NCBI GenBank assembly: GCA_002307135.1
Contig: DBTQ01000010.1
Span: 55,799 to 119,798, forward strand
DNA from: Bacteroidetes bacterium UBA1312
Lineage (GTDB): Bacteria; Bacteroidota; Bacteroidia; Chitinophagales; Chitinophagaceae
DNA: 64,000 bases
Direction: 5' to 3'
The position numbers were made by a program, and so were the translations under genes. The notes beneath the pieces are model-generated. The model did no database searches. It was not told the origin of the DNA and saw only the letters and a list, made by a program, of their open reading frames with translations. Of this stretch, positions 1 through 8,496 are shown in pieces (within the stretch, counting starts at the first letter, position 1; every line of letters begins with the position of its first letter).

Positions 1-41
1 GTTTTCAAGACCGCCGCATTCGACCGCTCTGCCATCTCTCC
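1..41 (-). tRNA. tRNA-Ser(UGA), 5' part only
   Basis: The reverse complement starts with the acceptor strand GGAGAGA, continues through a D arm with GCGGTCGAA, and reaches an anticodon loop CTTGAAA, giving anticodon UGA. The layout matches bacterial tRNA-Ser (a type II tRNA). The window edge cuts the gene just after the anticodon arm, so the long variable arm, T arm and 3' acceptor strand lie outside. Confidence 0.9.
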
Positions 42-187
42 GCTGCAAAAGTAAGAAACCAAATGGAATAGAAAAACATTTTTTTAAAAATACCTACATT
101 TTTTTCATTAGCATATTTTAACATTGCTACTGGACTAGTTTTCAGAACTTTGAAATCCGATTTGTATAATTAATCGTACCTATATTT

Positions 188-859
188 ATGAGCAAGCAAT
201 TAATTCTTTCACTAGTTTCGCTATTCGTATTACAACTCGCAGCCTGCGGACAAAAAAGTAATGTCGAAACATCAAACACCTTTAATAAAATGAATACACC
301 AGCCAACACTAATGTCGAAAAATCGGCTCATACGGATACTGCAACTTTTGGAGCGGGTTGCTTTTGGTGTACAGAAGCTCAATTTCAACAATTGAAAGGT
401 GTCCTGCACGTTGAGTCCGGATATAGTGGCGGACATACCGCAAATCCAACTTACAAAGAAGTATGCACAGGAAACACTGGACATGCAGAGGTAACAAATG
501 TTTATTATGACCCTTCTGTTATTTCATTCGATGAATTACTTGCTGCATTTTTTGTAACTCACGATCCAACTCAACTCAATAGGCAAGGCAATGATGTAGG
601 TACTCAATATCGTTCTGTTGTATTTTATCATAATGAAGAACAACGAAGTAAGTCAATTAGCTACATTAAAAAATTAAACGAAGAAAAAGTTTATCCGAGT
701 GATATTGTTACAGAAGTTGCTCAGTTTGTACGGTTTTATAAAGCAGAAGATTATCATCAGAATTATTACAATCAAAATGGTAAAGAGCCTTATTGCCACT
801 TTGTGATTCAGCCTAAGTTAGAGAAATTCAAAAAAGTATTTCACGATAAGCTTCGTTAG
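188..859 (+). CDS. msrA: Peptide-methionine (S)-S-oxide reductase MsrA, lipoprotein form
   Basis: Reduces methionine-S-sulfoxide in oxidised proteins. Residues 1-20 form a lipoprotein signal ending in a lipobox (LAAC, Cys20), so the enzyme is probably anchored in the envelope and acts on periplasmic proteins. The catalytic motif GCFWC is present with the nucleophile at Cys58, followed by the family blocks YSGG, GHAEV and the late QNYYNQN segment. The length (223 aa) is a normal MsrA domain plus a signal and a linker of about 30 residues. No msrB is adjacent. A TATATTTA box abuts the ATG, so the transcript may have little or no leader. A strong hairpin follows the stop. Confidence 0.95.
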   Translation: MSKQLILSLVSLFVLQLAACGQKSNVETSNTFNKMNTPANTNVEKSAHTDTATFGAGCFWCTEAQFQQLKGVLHVESGYSGGHTANPTYKEVCTGNTGHAEVTNVYYDPSVISFDELLAAFFVTHDPTQLNRQGNDVGTQYRSVVFYHNEEQRSKSISYIKKLNEEKVYPSDIVTEVAQFVRFYKAEDYHQNYYNQNGKEPYCHFVIQPKLEKFKKVFHDKLR

Positions 860-890
860 TATTTAAAGGGATACCGCAATTTTATACAGT

Positions 891-931
891 AAATAAGAAG
901 AGCACAAAATCATTTTGTGCTCTTCTTATTT
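891..931. terminator. Intrinsic terminator after msrA
   Basis: A 19-bp perfect inverted repeat (arm starts AAATAAGAAGAGCAC) with a 3-nt loop, 32 nt after the msrA stop. It is A-rich on one side and T-rich on the other, so it could work in both directions. Confidence 0.85.
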
Positions 932-1009
932 ATTTAACATAGTACACTTATGCGATGGTTGCATAATCGGGTTTTATCTGTTAGATTTGTTATACCAAAT
1001 TTCATATTT

Positions 1010-1843
1010 ATGCCTTCAATACTAATTGCAGAAAGTGGTGCTACCAAAACAGATTGGGTATTGCTACAGAAAGGTAAGAAAACAAAGCAGTTTAAAAGCT
1101 TAGGCATCAGTCCTTATTTACAAAGTAAAGAACAAATTATAGCAACAGTAGATGCAGGTTTGGGTAATGATTTAGATGTGCAAAAAATATTTTTTTATGG
1201 TTCAGGTATCAACTCAAAAGAAAATAAACAATTTGTAAAATCTGCACTAAAAGCTCATTTTAAAACCAAAGATATAGAAGTAGAAAGCGATATGCTTGCA
1301 GCATCACGCGGGCTTAGTAAAGACAATAAAGGTATTATTTGCATTTTGGGGACTGGTAGCAACGCGTGTTTTTATGATGGTAAAAAAATAAAAACGCAAT
1401 TGCCGTCTTTAGGATATATAGCCGGGGATGAAGGAAGTGGCAATCACATGGGCAAACGAATTTTACAGTATTATGCCTACAACACATTTGATACAGAATT
1501 GAAAATGTATTTCGAACAACATTTTGATGATAATTTGTCGAATATTTTAAACAAATTGTACCGCGAACCTTTCCCTAACCGCTATTTAGCCAGCTATGTA
1601 AAATTACTAGTCGAAAACAGGGGGCATTTTATGGTGGAAAATATTATCGAAGATTGTCTGAATGATTTTTTTCATCATCATTTATTTAAGTATCGACAAA
1701 GCTGGAAGCACCCAATACATTTTACTGGTTCTATTTCATTTGTTTTTGCAGATGTCATCAAAAGTTTATGCCATCAATATGAATTAGAATTGGGTACAAT
1801 ATTACAAAATCCGTTGGAAGGATTAATTCAATATCATAGTTGA
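1010..1843 (+). CDS. BadF/BadG/BcrA/BcrD-type ATPase, N-acetylglucosamine-kinase-like
   Basis: A cytoplasmic ASKHA-fold kinase of the BadF/BadG/BcrA/BcrD family. Bacteroidota members are usually annotated as N-acetylglucosamine kinase-like. From the chosen ATG the protein starts MPSILIAESGATKTDW, the phosphate-1 loop (A/DxGxTKT). The adenosine/phosphate-2 part is at ILGTGSNACFYDG and is followed by GYIAGDEGSGNHMGK. The reading frame is open upstream to about 950, but those 20 residues are not family-like, so the ATG at 1010 is preferred (277 aa). The likely role is phosphorylating amino sugars released in cell-wall recycling; substrate assignment is inference. Confidence 0.82.
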   Translation: MPSILIAESGATKTDWVLLQKGKKTKQFKSLGISPYLQSKEQIIATVDAGLGNDLDVQKIFFYGSGINSKENKQFVKSALKAHFKTKDIEVESDMLAASRGLSKDNKGIICILGTGSNACFYDGKKIKTQLPSLGYIAGDEGSGNHMGKRILQYYAYNTFDTELKMYFEQHFDDNLSNILNKLYREPFPNRYLASYVKLLVENRGHFMVENIIEDCLNDFFHHHLFKYRQSWKHPIHFTGSISFVFADVIKSLCHQYELELGTILQNPLEGLIQYHS

Positions 1844-1867
1844 TAGGGTTAGCTAAAATTATTTATC

Positions 1868-2164
1868 ATGACACACAAAATGCATTATGGAACTGTAACA
1901 GAAGCTTTGGAGGCATTTCGCCAACAAGGATTTACTATTGATTTCAATTTGAAAGAAAATTTTATTTCAAGCAATTCGGGTAATTTCGAAGCGGATGAGT
2001 TTGAAATTGTGGATATATACCGTTATGAAGGGGAGACAGATCCGGCTGACGAAGCAACTGTATATGCCATTGCTTCAAATTCAGGTATAAAAGGTGTATT
2101 GGTGACAGGTTATGGTGTAGCCTTAGATACAGTATCTGCAGCTATATTAAGAAAATTGCATTAA
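1868..2164 (+). CDS. Small conserved Bacteroidota protein, often misnamed 'phosphoribosylpyrophosphate synthetase'
   Basis: A 98-aa soluble protein with the pattern TVTEALEAFRQQGFTIDFNL, then DEFEIVDIYRYEG, then DEATVYAIAS and GVLVTGYGV. This family is common in Bacteroidota, and database entries often call it phosphoribosylpyrophosphate synthetase. It is far too short for that enzyme (about 310 aa) and shows no PRPP-binding loop, so the name should not be used as a function. It lies 24 bp after the BadF-like kinase and 19 bp before the FMN reductase, so the three genes are probably co-transcribed. Function unknown. Confidence 0.75.
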   Translation: MTHKMHYGTVTEALEAFRQQGFTIDFNLKENFISSNSGNFEADEFEIVDIYRYEGETDPADEATVYAIASNSGIKGVLVTGYGVALDTVSAAILRKLH

Positions 2165-2183
2165 TTAATATTTTACCCTTATT

Positions 2184-2714
2184 GTGAAGAAAAGAATATT
2201 GGCGATATCTGGTAGCACAAGACAAGAATCCAGTAATAAAGATTTGATAAAAGCAATTCAACTTTTATTTAGTGAGGAACTCGATATAGAATTGTTTGAA
2301 GGATTAACTCATCTTCCCCATTTCAATCCCGATTTAATAGAACATACACCAGCTGAGGTGTTGGCATTCAAAAAACGAATTGCGAATGCAGCCGGTGTTA
2401 TTATTTGTACGCCAGAGTATGCAATGGGTCTTCCGGGCTCATTAAAGAATGCAATTGACTGGACCGTTTCTTCTTGTGAATTTTCTCAAAAACCTGTTGC
2501 CGTTATTACTGCCGCCACTTCAGGTGAAAAAGCACATGCGTCGTTACTGGGCACATTACGGGTTATAGAGGCTAAAGTGGACGGGCATCATTTATTGATA
2601 CAATTTGTAAAGACCAAAATCAATAATGAATACCAAGTAGTACACGAACAGACATTGTCTGATATCAAACAATTGATGCATCATTTTATGGGCACCATAA
2701 ATGAAGAGCAGTAA
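2184..2714 (+). CDS. NADPH-dependent FMN reductase family protein
   Basis: A flavodoxin-fold reductase that uses NAD(P)H to reduce FMN, and in relatives quinones or chromate. The phosphate-binding loop near the N-terminus reads AISGSTRQESSNKDL, and the flavin-contact segment TPEYAMGLPGSLKNAIDW is the family signature. It starts with GTG at 2184, directly before MKKRILAISGS; no ATG fits. At 176 aa it is typical of ChrR/YieF-type proteins. It is the last gene of the kinase group before the riboswitch leader. The physiological acceptor cannot be told from sequence. Confidence 0.85.
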   Translation: MKKRILAISGSTRQESSNKDLIKAIQLLFSEELDIELFEGLTHLPHFNPDLIEHTPAEVLAFKKRIANAAGVIICTPEYAMGLPGSLKNAIDWTVSSCEFSQKPVAVITAATSGEKAHASLLGTLRVIEAKVDGHHLLIQFVKTKINNEYQVVHEQTLSDIKQLMHHFMGTINEEQ

Positions 2715-2853
2715 TATACGTTTTGCTGAAAGGTATTGTTTCAATTATTAAATATATGCTCAAACTCTTTCCAGTGTTTGTTTTGCGTTGTTTTGCACAT
2801 GCTGTGAACAACATTCTTTTGCTCAAATTTTTATAGGTTGTATCATTGCATTG

Positions 2854-3035
2854 TTATTATGGTTTCCGTAAAACAATTACTGAGCTTTATGGAATTAAAA
2901 GGGAATCATGTCAAAATCATGAACTATCCCCGTAGCTGTAAGTCCTAACAAATTTTTACACTCTATGCCACTGTTCTACGCTAAAGAATGGGAAGGCTGT
3001 AAAAACAGGATAAGTCAGAAGACCTGCCACAATAA
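2854..3035 (+). promoter_or_regulatory. Cobalamin (AdoCbl) riboswitch in the nrdBA leader
   Basis: The conserved blocks are in order: AAAAGGGAATCA near 2896, then a CCCCGTAGCTGTAAG segment near 2930, a GGGAAGG block near 2990, and the B12 box AAGTCAGAAGACCTGCC at 3012-3028. A closing P1 stem is formed by TTATTATGG (2854-2862) with CCACAATAA (3027-3035), one mismatch. Between the aptamer and nrdB are a CAGAGC/GCTCTG hairpin (3084-3100, followed by TCTTTT) and a GGAGG/CCTCC pairing (3057-3061 with 3110-3114) that could form the expression platform. The riboswitch class is established; OFF with cobalamin is inferred from other members. Confidence 0.93.
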
Positions 3036-3156
3036 AATAATAGACACAATACTTTCGGAGGAGAGGTAGCGGTGAAATCGTATCAGAGCTTATGGCTCTG
3101 TCTTTTGCACCTCCATCTTTGTTTGAAAGTGTTTTAACCAATAAAACACATTGAAT

Positions 3157-4128
3157 ATGCAAAACGAACCATTACTTCAAGAAAACAAAGACCGCTTTGT
3201 CCTTTTTCCGATTAACCATCAGGATATCTGGGGTATGTACAAACAAGCGGAAGCAAGTTTCTGGACTGCAGAAGAAATTGATTTATCTACTGACTTGCAG
3301 GACTGGAGCAATAAACTGAATGAAGACGAACGTTATTTTATTAAGCATGTATTGGCATTTTTTGCAGCAAGCGACGGTATTGTCAATGAAAATTTGGCCG
3401 TCAACTTTTTGAAAGAAGTACAATATCCTGAGGCACGCTGTATGTATGGATTTCAGGTGATGATAGAAAATATCCATAGTGAGGCATACTCGCTTTTAAT
3501 AGATTCTTATATAAAAGATGTAGTTGAAAAAGATCGTTTATTGCGCGCTATAGAAACAGTAGATTGTGTAAAACAAAAGGCGGAGTGGGCGTTACGTTGG
3601 ATAGACAAAGGAAGCTTTGCTGAACGTTTAATTGCTTTTGCAGCAGTGGAAGGTATATTTTTTAGTGGCAGCTTCTGCTCCATCTTCTGGTTAAAGAAAC
3701 GTGGCCTTATGCCAGGCTTAGCTTTTACCAATGAACTCATCAGCCGTGATGAAGGTTTGCATTGCGATTTTGCTTGCTTGTTGTACACGCGTCATATACA
3801 AAATCAATTACCGAAAGAAACAGTAACACAAATTATAGCTGATGCAGTAATGATTGAAAAGGAATTTGTAAGTAATGCATTACCTGTAAAGTTAATCGGT
3901 ATGAATGCCGATCTGATGTGCCAATATATTGAATTTGTTGCCGATAGATTGTTGCTTGCGTTGGGCTGCGATAAAATCTATAAATCTGCCAATCCATTTG
4001 AATTCATGGAATTGATTTCATTGCAAGGCAAAACCAACTTCTTTGAAAAAAGAGTGGGGGAGTATCAAAAAGCAGGAGTAATGGGAGATGCCGCTTCTAA
4101 GGTTTTTTCGATGGATGAGGACTTCTAA
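3157..4128 (+). CDS. nrdB: Ribonucleoside-diphosphate reductase beta subunit, class I
   Basis: The R2 subunit holds the diiron-tyrosyl radical cofactor and passes the radical to NrdA to make deoxyribonucleotides. Metal ligands are Asp73 (AASDG), Glu104 and His107 (ENIHSE), Glu165 (AAVEG), and Glu199 and His202 (DEGLH). The radical tyrosine is Tyr111 in HSEAYSLL. The C-terminal tail FSMDEDF, which docks on NrdA, resembles eukaryotic R2 tails. The frame opens with TTG at 3151, but the ATG at 3157 gives the usual start (323 aa). It is the first gene after a cobalamin riboswitch, 83 bp before nrdA, and its radical site is complete. Confidence 0.96.
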   Translation: MQNEPLLQENKDRFVLFPINHQDIWGMYKQAEASFWTAEEIDLSTDLQDWSNKLNEDERYFIKHVLAFFAASDGIVNENLAVNFLKEVQYPEARCMYGFQVMIENIHSEAYSLLIDSYIKDVVEKDRLLRAIETVDCVKQKAEWALRWIDKGSFAERLIAFAAVEGIFFSGSFCSIFWLKKRGLMPGLAFTNELISRDEGLHCDFACLLYTRHIQNQLPKETVTQIIADAVMIEKEFVSNALPVKLIGMNADLMCQYIEFVADRLLLALGCDKIYKSANPFEFMELISLQGKTNFFEKRVGEYQKAGVMGDAASKVFSMDEDF

Positions 4129-4211
4129 TCTCAGCTATTTCTCCTTACAATGTTATTAATACATAACTATTACACAATACTCATAATCTAACCTCTTCAA
4201 TCTAATAAATC

Positions 4212-6566
4212 ATGCATGTAATAAAACGTAACGGAAAACAGGAAGCCGTACATTTTGATAAAATTACCGCTCGGGTAATGAAATTAAGTTATGGTCTAAA
4301 CTTAAAGCAAGACGATATCATTGAAATCGCAAAAAAGGTTATTCAAGGTATTTACAATAATGTAACCACTACCGAATTAGATAATTTGGCAGCAGAAACT
4401 GCGGCATCTTTTACGACCAAGCATCCCGATTATGCTGTATTAGCGGCACGTATTGCTGTTTCTAACTTACATAAGAATACTACAAAATCGTTTTCAGAAA
4501 CTGCGGCATTATTGTATAATTATATAGACGATAAAACAGGACATGCAGCACCACTTTTAGCAGATGATGTATATGATATAATTCAACAAAATGCAGATCA
4601 ATTAAATGCTGCTATTATTTATGAACGCGACTATCATTTTGATTTTTTTGGTTTTAAAACACTGGAGAAATCATACTTACTTAAAGTTAATGGCAGAATC
4701 GTAGAGCGCCCGCAACATTTGTTTATGCGTGTGGCATTAGGTATTCACAAACAGGATATTGAAGCGGCTATTGAAACTTATAACCTAATGAGTGAAAAAT
4801 GGTTTATTCATGCTACACCAACTTTGTTTAATGCCGGCACACCTAAACCACAAATGAGTAGCTGCTTTTTGTTAAGCATGAAAGATGACAGCATAGAAGG
4901 CATTTATGAAACGCTTAAAAATTGTGCACTGATTTCACAATCTGCCGGAGGTATTGGACTAAATATACATAATATTCGTGCTACAGGAAGTTATATCAAA
5001 GGTACCAATGGTACTTCTAATGGTATTATTCCAATGCTGCGCGTGTTTAATGATACTGCACGTTATGTAGACCAAGGTGGAGGAAAACGTAAAGGCGCAT
5101 TTTCTATTTATTTGGAACCATGGCATGCGGATGTTTTTGAGTTTTTAGAATTACGTAAGAATCATGGCAAAGAAGAAATGCGTGCACGGGATTTATTCCT
5201 AGCCTTATGGGTCTGTGATTTGTTTATGAAACGAGTGGAAGAGGATGCAACATGGAGTTTATTTTGTCCTAATGAAGCTCCTGGTTTATTTACAACCCAC
5301 AGTGCCGAATTTGAAGCATTATATGAACAATATGAATTGGAAGGGAAAGCACGCAGAGTAGTTCCCGCACGTGAGTTGTGGAATGCTATCTTAGAAGCAC
5401 AAATAGAAACTGGAACACCATATATTTTATACAAAGATGCTGCCAATGCAAAATCAAATCAACAGAATTTAGGTACAATACGTTGCAGTAATTTATGTAC
5501 AGAGATTATTGAGTATAGTGATGAAAATGAAACTGCAGTGTGTAATCTGGCTTCCCTTTCTTTGCCTCGCTTCGTTGAAGGTAAAATATTCAACTTCGAT
5601 AAATTATTAGAAGTAACACAGATTGTAACTAAGAATCTGAACAAAGTAATTGACAATAATTTTTATCCTATTGAGGAAACAAAACGCAGCAATTTCAGAC
5701 ACCGACCTATAGGTTTAGGTGTACAAGGTTTAGCAGATGTGTTTATGTTATTGGGATTGCCTTTTGAAAGTGATATGGCAAAAGTATTGAACAAAAATAT
5801 TTTTGAAACTATTTACTACGGAGCGATGCTTGCATCTAATAATATTGCAAAGGAAGTCGGTGCTTATGAAACATTTGAAGGTTCACCTTTGAGTAAAGGC
5901 ATGTTTCAATTTGATTTGTGGCAAGTACAACCTTCTGATCGTTATGATTGGGAGACGTTGCGACAAAGTGTAATGCAATATGGGGTGCGTAACTCCTTAT
6001 TGTTGGCGCCAATGCCAACTGCATCTACGTCTCAAATATTGGGTAATAATGAATGCTTTGAACCCTACACCTCCAATATCTATAGCCGTCGTGTATTAAG
6101 CGGAGAATTTGTAGTCGTGAATAAACACTTATTGAAAGACCTCGTACATCTTGGACTATGGAATGACAATATGAAACAACGAATTATTGCAGCGAATGGT
6201 TCTGTGCAAAATATAGACGAAATACCTGTTGATTTAAAAGAAATCTATAAAACAGTATGGGAAATTAAACAACGTAATATTATAGATATGGCAGCTGATA
6301 GAGGTGCTTTTATTTGTCAGTCGCAATCTTTAAATCTTTTTGTTGATCAGGCCAATTTTGCAAAACTTTCTTCTATGCATTTCTATACTTGGAAAAAGGG
6401 ATTAAAAACGGGCATGTATTATTTGCGTACTAAAGCTGCTGCTGACGCTATTAAATTTACGGTTGATGCAAGTGTATTAACACAAACAAGACAAGAGGCA
6501 AGCGCTAAGGAACAAATTGCATGTTCGCTCGATAATAGAGAAGAATGTTTGAGTTGTGGATCATAA
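4212..6566 (+). CDS. nrdA: Ribonucleoside-diphosphate reductase alpha subunit, class I
   Basis: The catalytic R1 subunit reduces ribonucleoside diphosphates. Residues 1-90 are an ATP-cone, the overall activity site (VIKRNGKQEAVHFDKITARV). The reductase core follows, with the first redox cysteine in QMSSCFLL and its partner in SNLCTEI. The thiyl-radical site is in NNECFEPYTSNIYSRR, with the N-x-C-x-E arrangement. The radical-transfer tyrosine pair is at GMYYLRT. The C-terminal shuttle pair CLSC is at the end (784 aa). With nrdB it makes a complete enzyme. The transcript ends in a strong hairpin at 6593-6635. Confidence 0.97.
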   Translation: MHVIKRNGKQEAVHFDKITARVMKLSYGLNLKQDDIIEIAKKVIQGIYNNVTTTELDNLAAETAASFTTKHPDYAVLAARIAVSNLHKNTTKSFSETAALLYNYIDDKTGHAAPLLADDVYDIIQQNADQLNAAIIYERDYHFDFFGFKTLEKSYLLKVNGRIVERPQHLFMRVALGIHKQDIEAAIETYNLMSEKWFIHATPTLFNAGTPKPQMSSCFLLSMKDDSIEGIYETLKNCALISQSAGGIGLNIHNIRATGSYIKGTNGTSNGIIPMLRVFNDTARYVDQGGGKRKGAFSIYLEPWHADVFEFLELRKNHGKEEMRARDLFLALWVCDLFMKRVEEDATWSLFCPNEAPGLFTTHSAEFEALYEQYELEGKARRVVPARELWNAILEAQIETGTPYILYKDAANAKSNQQNLGTIRCSNLCTEIIEYSDENETAVCNLASLSLPRFVEGKIFNFDKLLEVTQIVTKNLNKVIDNNFYPIEETKRSNFRHRPIGLGVQGLADVFMLLGLPFESDMAKVLNKNIFETIYYGAMLASNNIAKEVGAYETFEGSPLSKGMFQFDLWQVQPSDRYDWETLRQSVMQYGVRNSLLLAPMPTASTSQILGNNECFEPYTSNIYSRRVLSGEFVVVNKHLLKDLVHLGLWNDNMKQRIIAANGSVQNIDEIPVDLKEIYKTVWEIKQRNIIDMAADRGAFICQSQSLNLFVDQANFAKLSSMHFYTWKKGLKTGMYYLRTKAAADAIKFTVDASVLTQTRQEASAKEQIACSLDNREECLSCGS

Positions 6567-6592
6567 TTATTACCACAAATTATTCCGCGATA

Positions 6593-6635
6593 ATCAAGAA
6601 GCCTACCCAATCAATTTGGGTAGGCTTCTTGATTT
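6593..6635. terminator. Bidirectional terminator between nrdA and the convergent ECF module
   Basis: Arms AATCAAGAAGCCTACCCAA and its complement, perfect over 19 bp with a 5-nt loop. It sits between two convergent gene ends, 27 nt after the nrdA stop and 18 nt from the stop of the minus-strand gene. Confidence 0.9.
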
Positions 6636-6652
6636 AATTATATTTGATTGAA

Positions 6653-7081
6653 TTATTGTCTCCGTTCTTGCAATTTTTTAATAAGAATCGCTTTGAAATC
6701 TCTTTCTGCCTGATACAATGTAGCTAGCTGTTGTGGGGAAATAACTCTTAATAATTCATCTTTATATTTCTTTTTGAGTGCTAGTTCCTTCTCTTGGTAT
6801 TCAATGTTGTTTTCAACATACTGGTACGCTTCCACTTTATCCATATTGCGCGCTTGGTTACCTTTATAATTCTTCCTGTAAGCTGCTCTTAGTTCGCGCC
6901 GTTCTTCAGAATATTTGTTGTAAATAGGCCAAAATTGAGCAGATTGTGAGGAATTAAGATTAAGTTTATTGGTTAAATAAGCAACTCTAAGAGCCCTTAT
7001 TTTTCCAAATTGTTGACCATCTTGAGCATAGGTATTGAAACTTATAGTCAATAAAAGCAATAGTCTTATTATATGTTTCAT
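6653..7081 (-). CDS. Spy/CpxP-like periplasmic protein of an ECF sigma module
   Basis: A 142-aa protein with a signal peptide (MKHIIRLLLLLTISFNTYAQ). The mature part is almost entirely charged helix, with a Spy/CpxP-like pattern (LNLNSSQSAQFWPIYNKYSEER and ISPQQLATLYQAERDF), similar to the LTxxQ motifs. Such proteins act as periplasmic chaperones or as sensors in envelope-stress circuits. It is the third gene of a minus-strand operon after an ECF sigma factor and a membrane-anchored regulator. Only the fold class is assigned; a stress-sensing role follows from context. Confidence 0.7.
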   Translation of the reverse strand: MKHIIRLLLLLTISFNTYAQDGQQFGKIRALRVAYLTNKLNLNSSQSAQFWPIYNKYSEERRELRAAYRKNYKGNQARNMDKVEAYQYVENNIEYQEKELALKKKYKDELLRVISPQQLATLYQAERDFKAILIKKLQERRQ

Positions 7082-7118
7082 TTTGTTTTTTTTAATAGAA
7101 AATCTGGGTTGGATTTAT

Positions 7119-7787
7119 TTAATTCCAGCCGTCTTCATTTAAGTATTGTTTAATTTCCTCGTTACTAAAATCTGTATTTTTTACAGTAGAAACATTATCA
7201 GTGTTAACATTGGTTACAATTAAATCTGTGTCAAAATCATCAATATTTTGGTCAATATATTCAGAAATCGCAGTATTAGAAACACTAGATAAATCCATAT
7301 TTTGTAATTGATTGTAAGTATTATACCTCATAATACCTAAACCGGTACATACAACAAGTGCTACAGATGCGGCAAGTTGGAAAGTTCTAAATAATGGAAT
7401 ACGCTTAGGAGATGTAACACCTTTTTTCGATTCGACCTTTACTTGTTCCAATACATTGGCAGTAAACTGCTCAAAGTAATTAACCGGAACTTGATATGGG
7501 TTTTCTTTAGGTAGTGCGTGTAATAATTCTTCCGTCTTTATTGCATCAATAATGTTATCTGATAATTCTTCAAAATAATGAGCAGGAGGAGCAATTAAAG
7601 GAAATTCCTTACTCCATTCAGGTACAATATCTGCCATTTCAGCTAATTGGATATTTGATATAACCTCATTATTAAATGTGCTAAAATAATTTGATGGAAT
7701 AGAAAAGGGCATGTGCTTAGGCAGACCATTGAGCACGGAAGCACCCAACATTTCTAACTCATTGCTTATGTTATCCTTATTTTTCAT
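7119..7787 (-). CDS. Membrane-anchored anti-sigma-like protein with triple PxxYF repeat
   Basis: A 222-aa protein lying 30 bp after the ECF sigma gene. Three copies of a degenerate repeat ending in PxxYF fill the N-terminal half (IPSNYF near 30, PPAHYF near 67, VPVNYF near 100), each followed by a short amphipathic helix. One transmembrane helix follows (about 137-153, FQLAASVALVVCTGLGI), then an acidic C-terminal part rich in Asp and Asn. Gene order and topology (N-in, C-out) suggest an anti-sigma factor, with the repeats as possible sigma-binding elements; that is inference. No zinc-binding ZAS motif is visible. Confidence 0.6.
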   Translation of the reverse strand: MKNKDNISNELEMLGASVLNGLPKHMPFSIPSNYFSTFNNEVISNIQLAEMADIVPEWSKEFPLIAPPAHYFEELSDNIIDAIKTEELLHALPKENPYQVPVNYFEQFTANVLEQVKVESKKGVTSPKRIPLFRTFQLAASVALVVCTGLGIMRYNTYNQLQNMDLSSVSNTAISEYIDQNIDDFDTDLIVTNVNTDNVSTVKNTDFSNEEIKQYLNEDGWN

Positions 7788-7817
7788 GTAAGTCTGACTG
7801 TTAATTATCTCTAAAGT

Positions 7818-8381
7818 TTAAATAGCTTTTAAAAAAGCTTCAATTTTTTTTACTGCATGATGATATGAAGCTTTTAAAGCACCTTCTGACGTTCCTAATA
7901 TTTCCGACATTTTCTCATAGGGCATTTCATCATAATATCTCAAATTAAAAACAACTCTCTGTTTTTCAGGCAAACTTTGAATACCTTGTTGGAGTTTCCA
8001 TTCTATTTTATTGGCATCATAGCCCTGTTCTGATTTTAGTCGATTACTTATACCTCCGCCATCTTCATCATCAGAGATTGATACAGAAGAACGACGTTTT
8101 TGCTGTTCTAAATAAGTGAGTGTTTCATTTGTTCCAATTCTATAAAGCCAAGTATAAAAATTGGCTTCTTCACGAAAATCGGCTAAACTTTTCCAAACCT
8201 TGATAAATACATTTTGCAGGATGTCATTCGCATCGTCATGATTAATAACCATGCGACGCACATGCCAATAAAGACGCTCTTGGTAGCGTTTTATAAGCTC
8301 GGAGAAAGCCTTTTCTTTGGTTGCTTCATTTCTAAAGGCGACAAGAAGGCTTTGGTCATCAAGATTAGTCAATGTTGACAT
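7818..8381 (-). CDS. RNA polymerase sigma factor, ECF subfamily
   Basis: A sigma-70 ECF factor of 187 aa. Region 2 covers about residues 24-95, with the core-binding part HDDANDILQNVFIKVWKSL and the -10 recognition helix FYTWLYRIGTNETLTYLEQQKRR. Region 4 covers about 130-185, with the helix-turn-helix LPEKQRVVFNLRYYDEMPYEKMSEILGTSEGALKASYHHAVKKI. It heads a three-gene operon with an anti-sigma-like membrane protein and a Spy-like protein, so envelope-stress control is likely. Its regulon cannot be read from this window. Confidence 0.92.
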   Translation of the reverse strand: MSTLTNLDDQSLLVAFRNEATKEKAFSELIKRYQERLYWHVRRMVINHDDANDILQNVFIKVWKSLADFREEANFYTWLYRIGTNETLTYLEQQKRRSSVSISDDEDGGGISNRLKSEQGYDANKIEWKLQQGIQSLPEKQRVVFNLRYYDEMPYEKMSEILGTSEGALKASYHHAVKKIEAFLKAI

Positions 8382-8496
8382 TCAATATTCTGATTTATGG
8401 CTATTGTACAGGCGAAAGATAGGAAAGTTTCTTATTTCTGGCGAAAAAAAATCCATTACTTCATTTGTTTAATCCATTAAATGCACCCGTATTTAG

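Noticed and set aside
1868..2164. Phosphoribosylpyrophosphate synthetase
   Set aside because: The usual database name, but the protein has 98 residues and no PRPP site.
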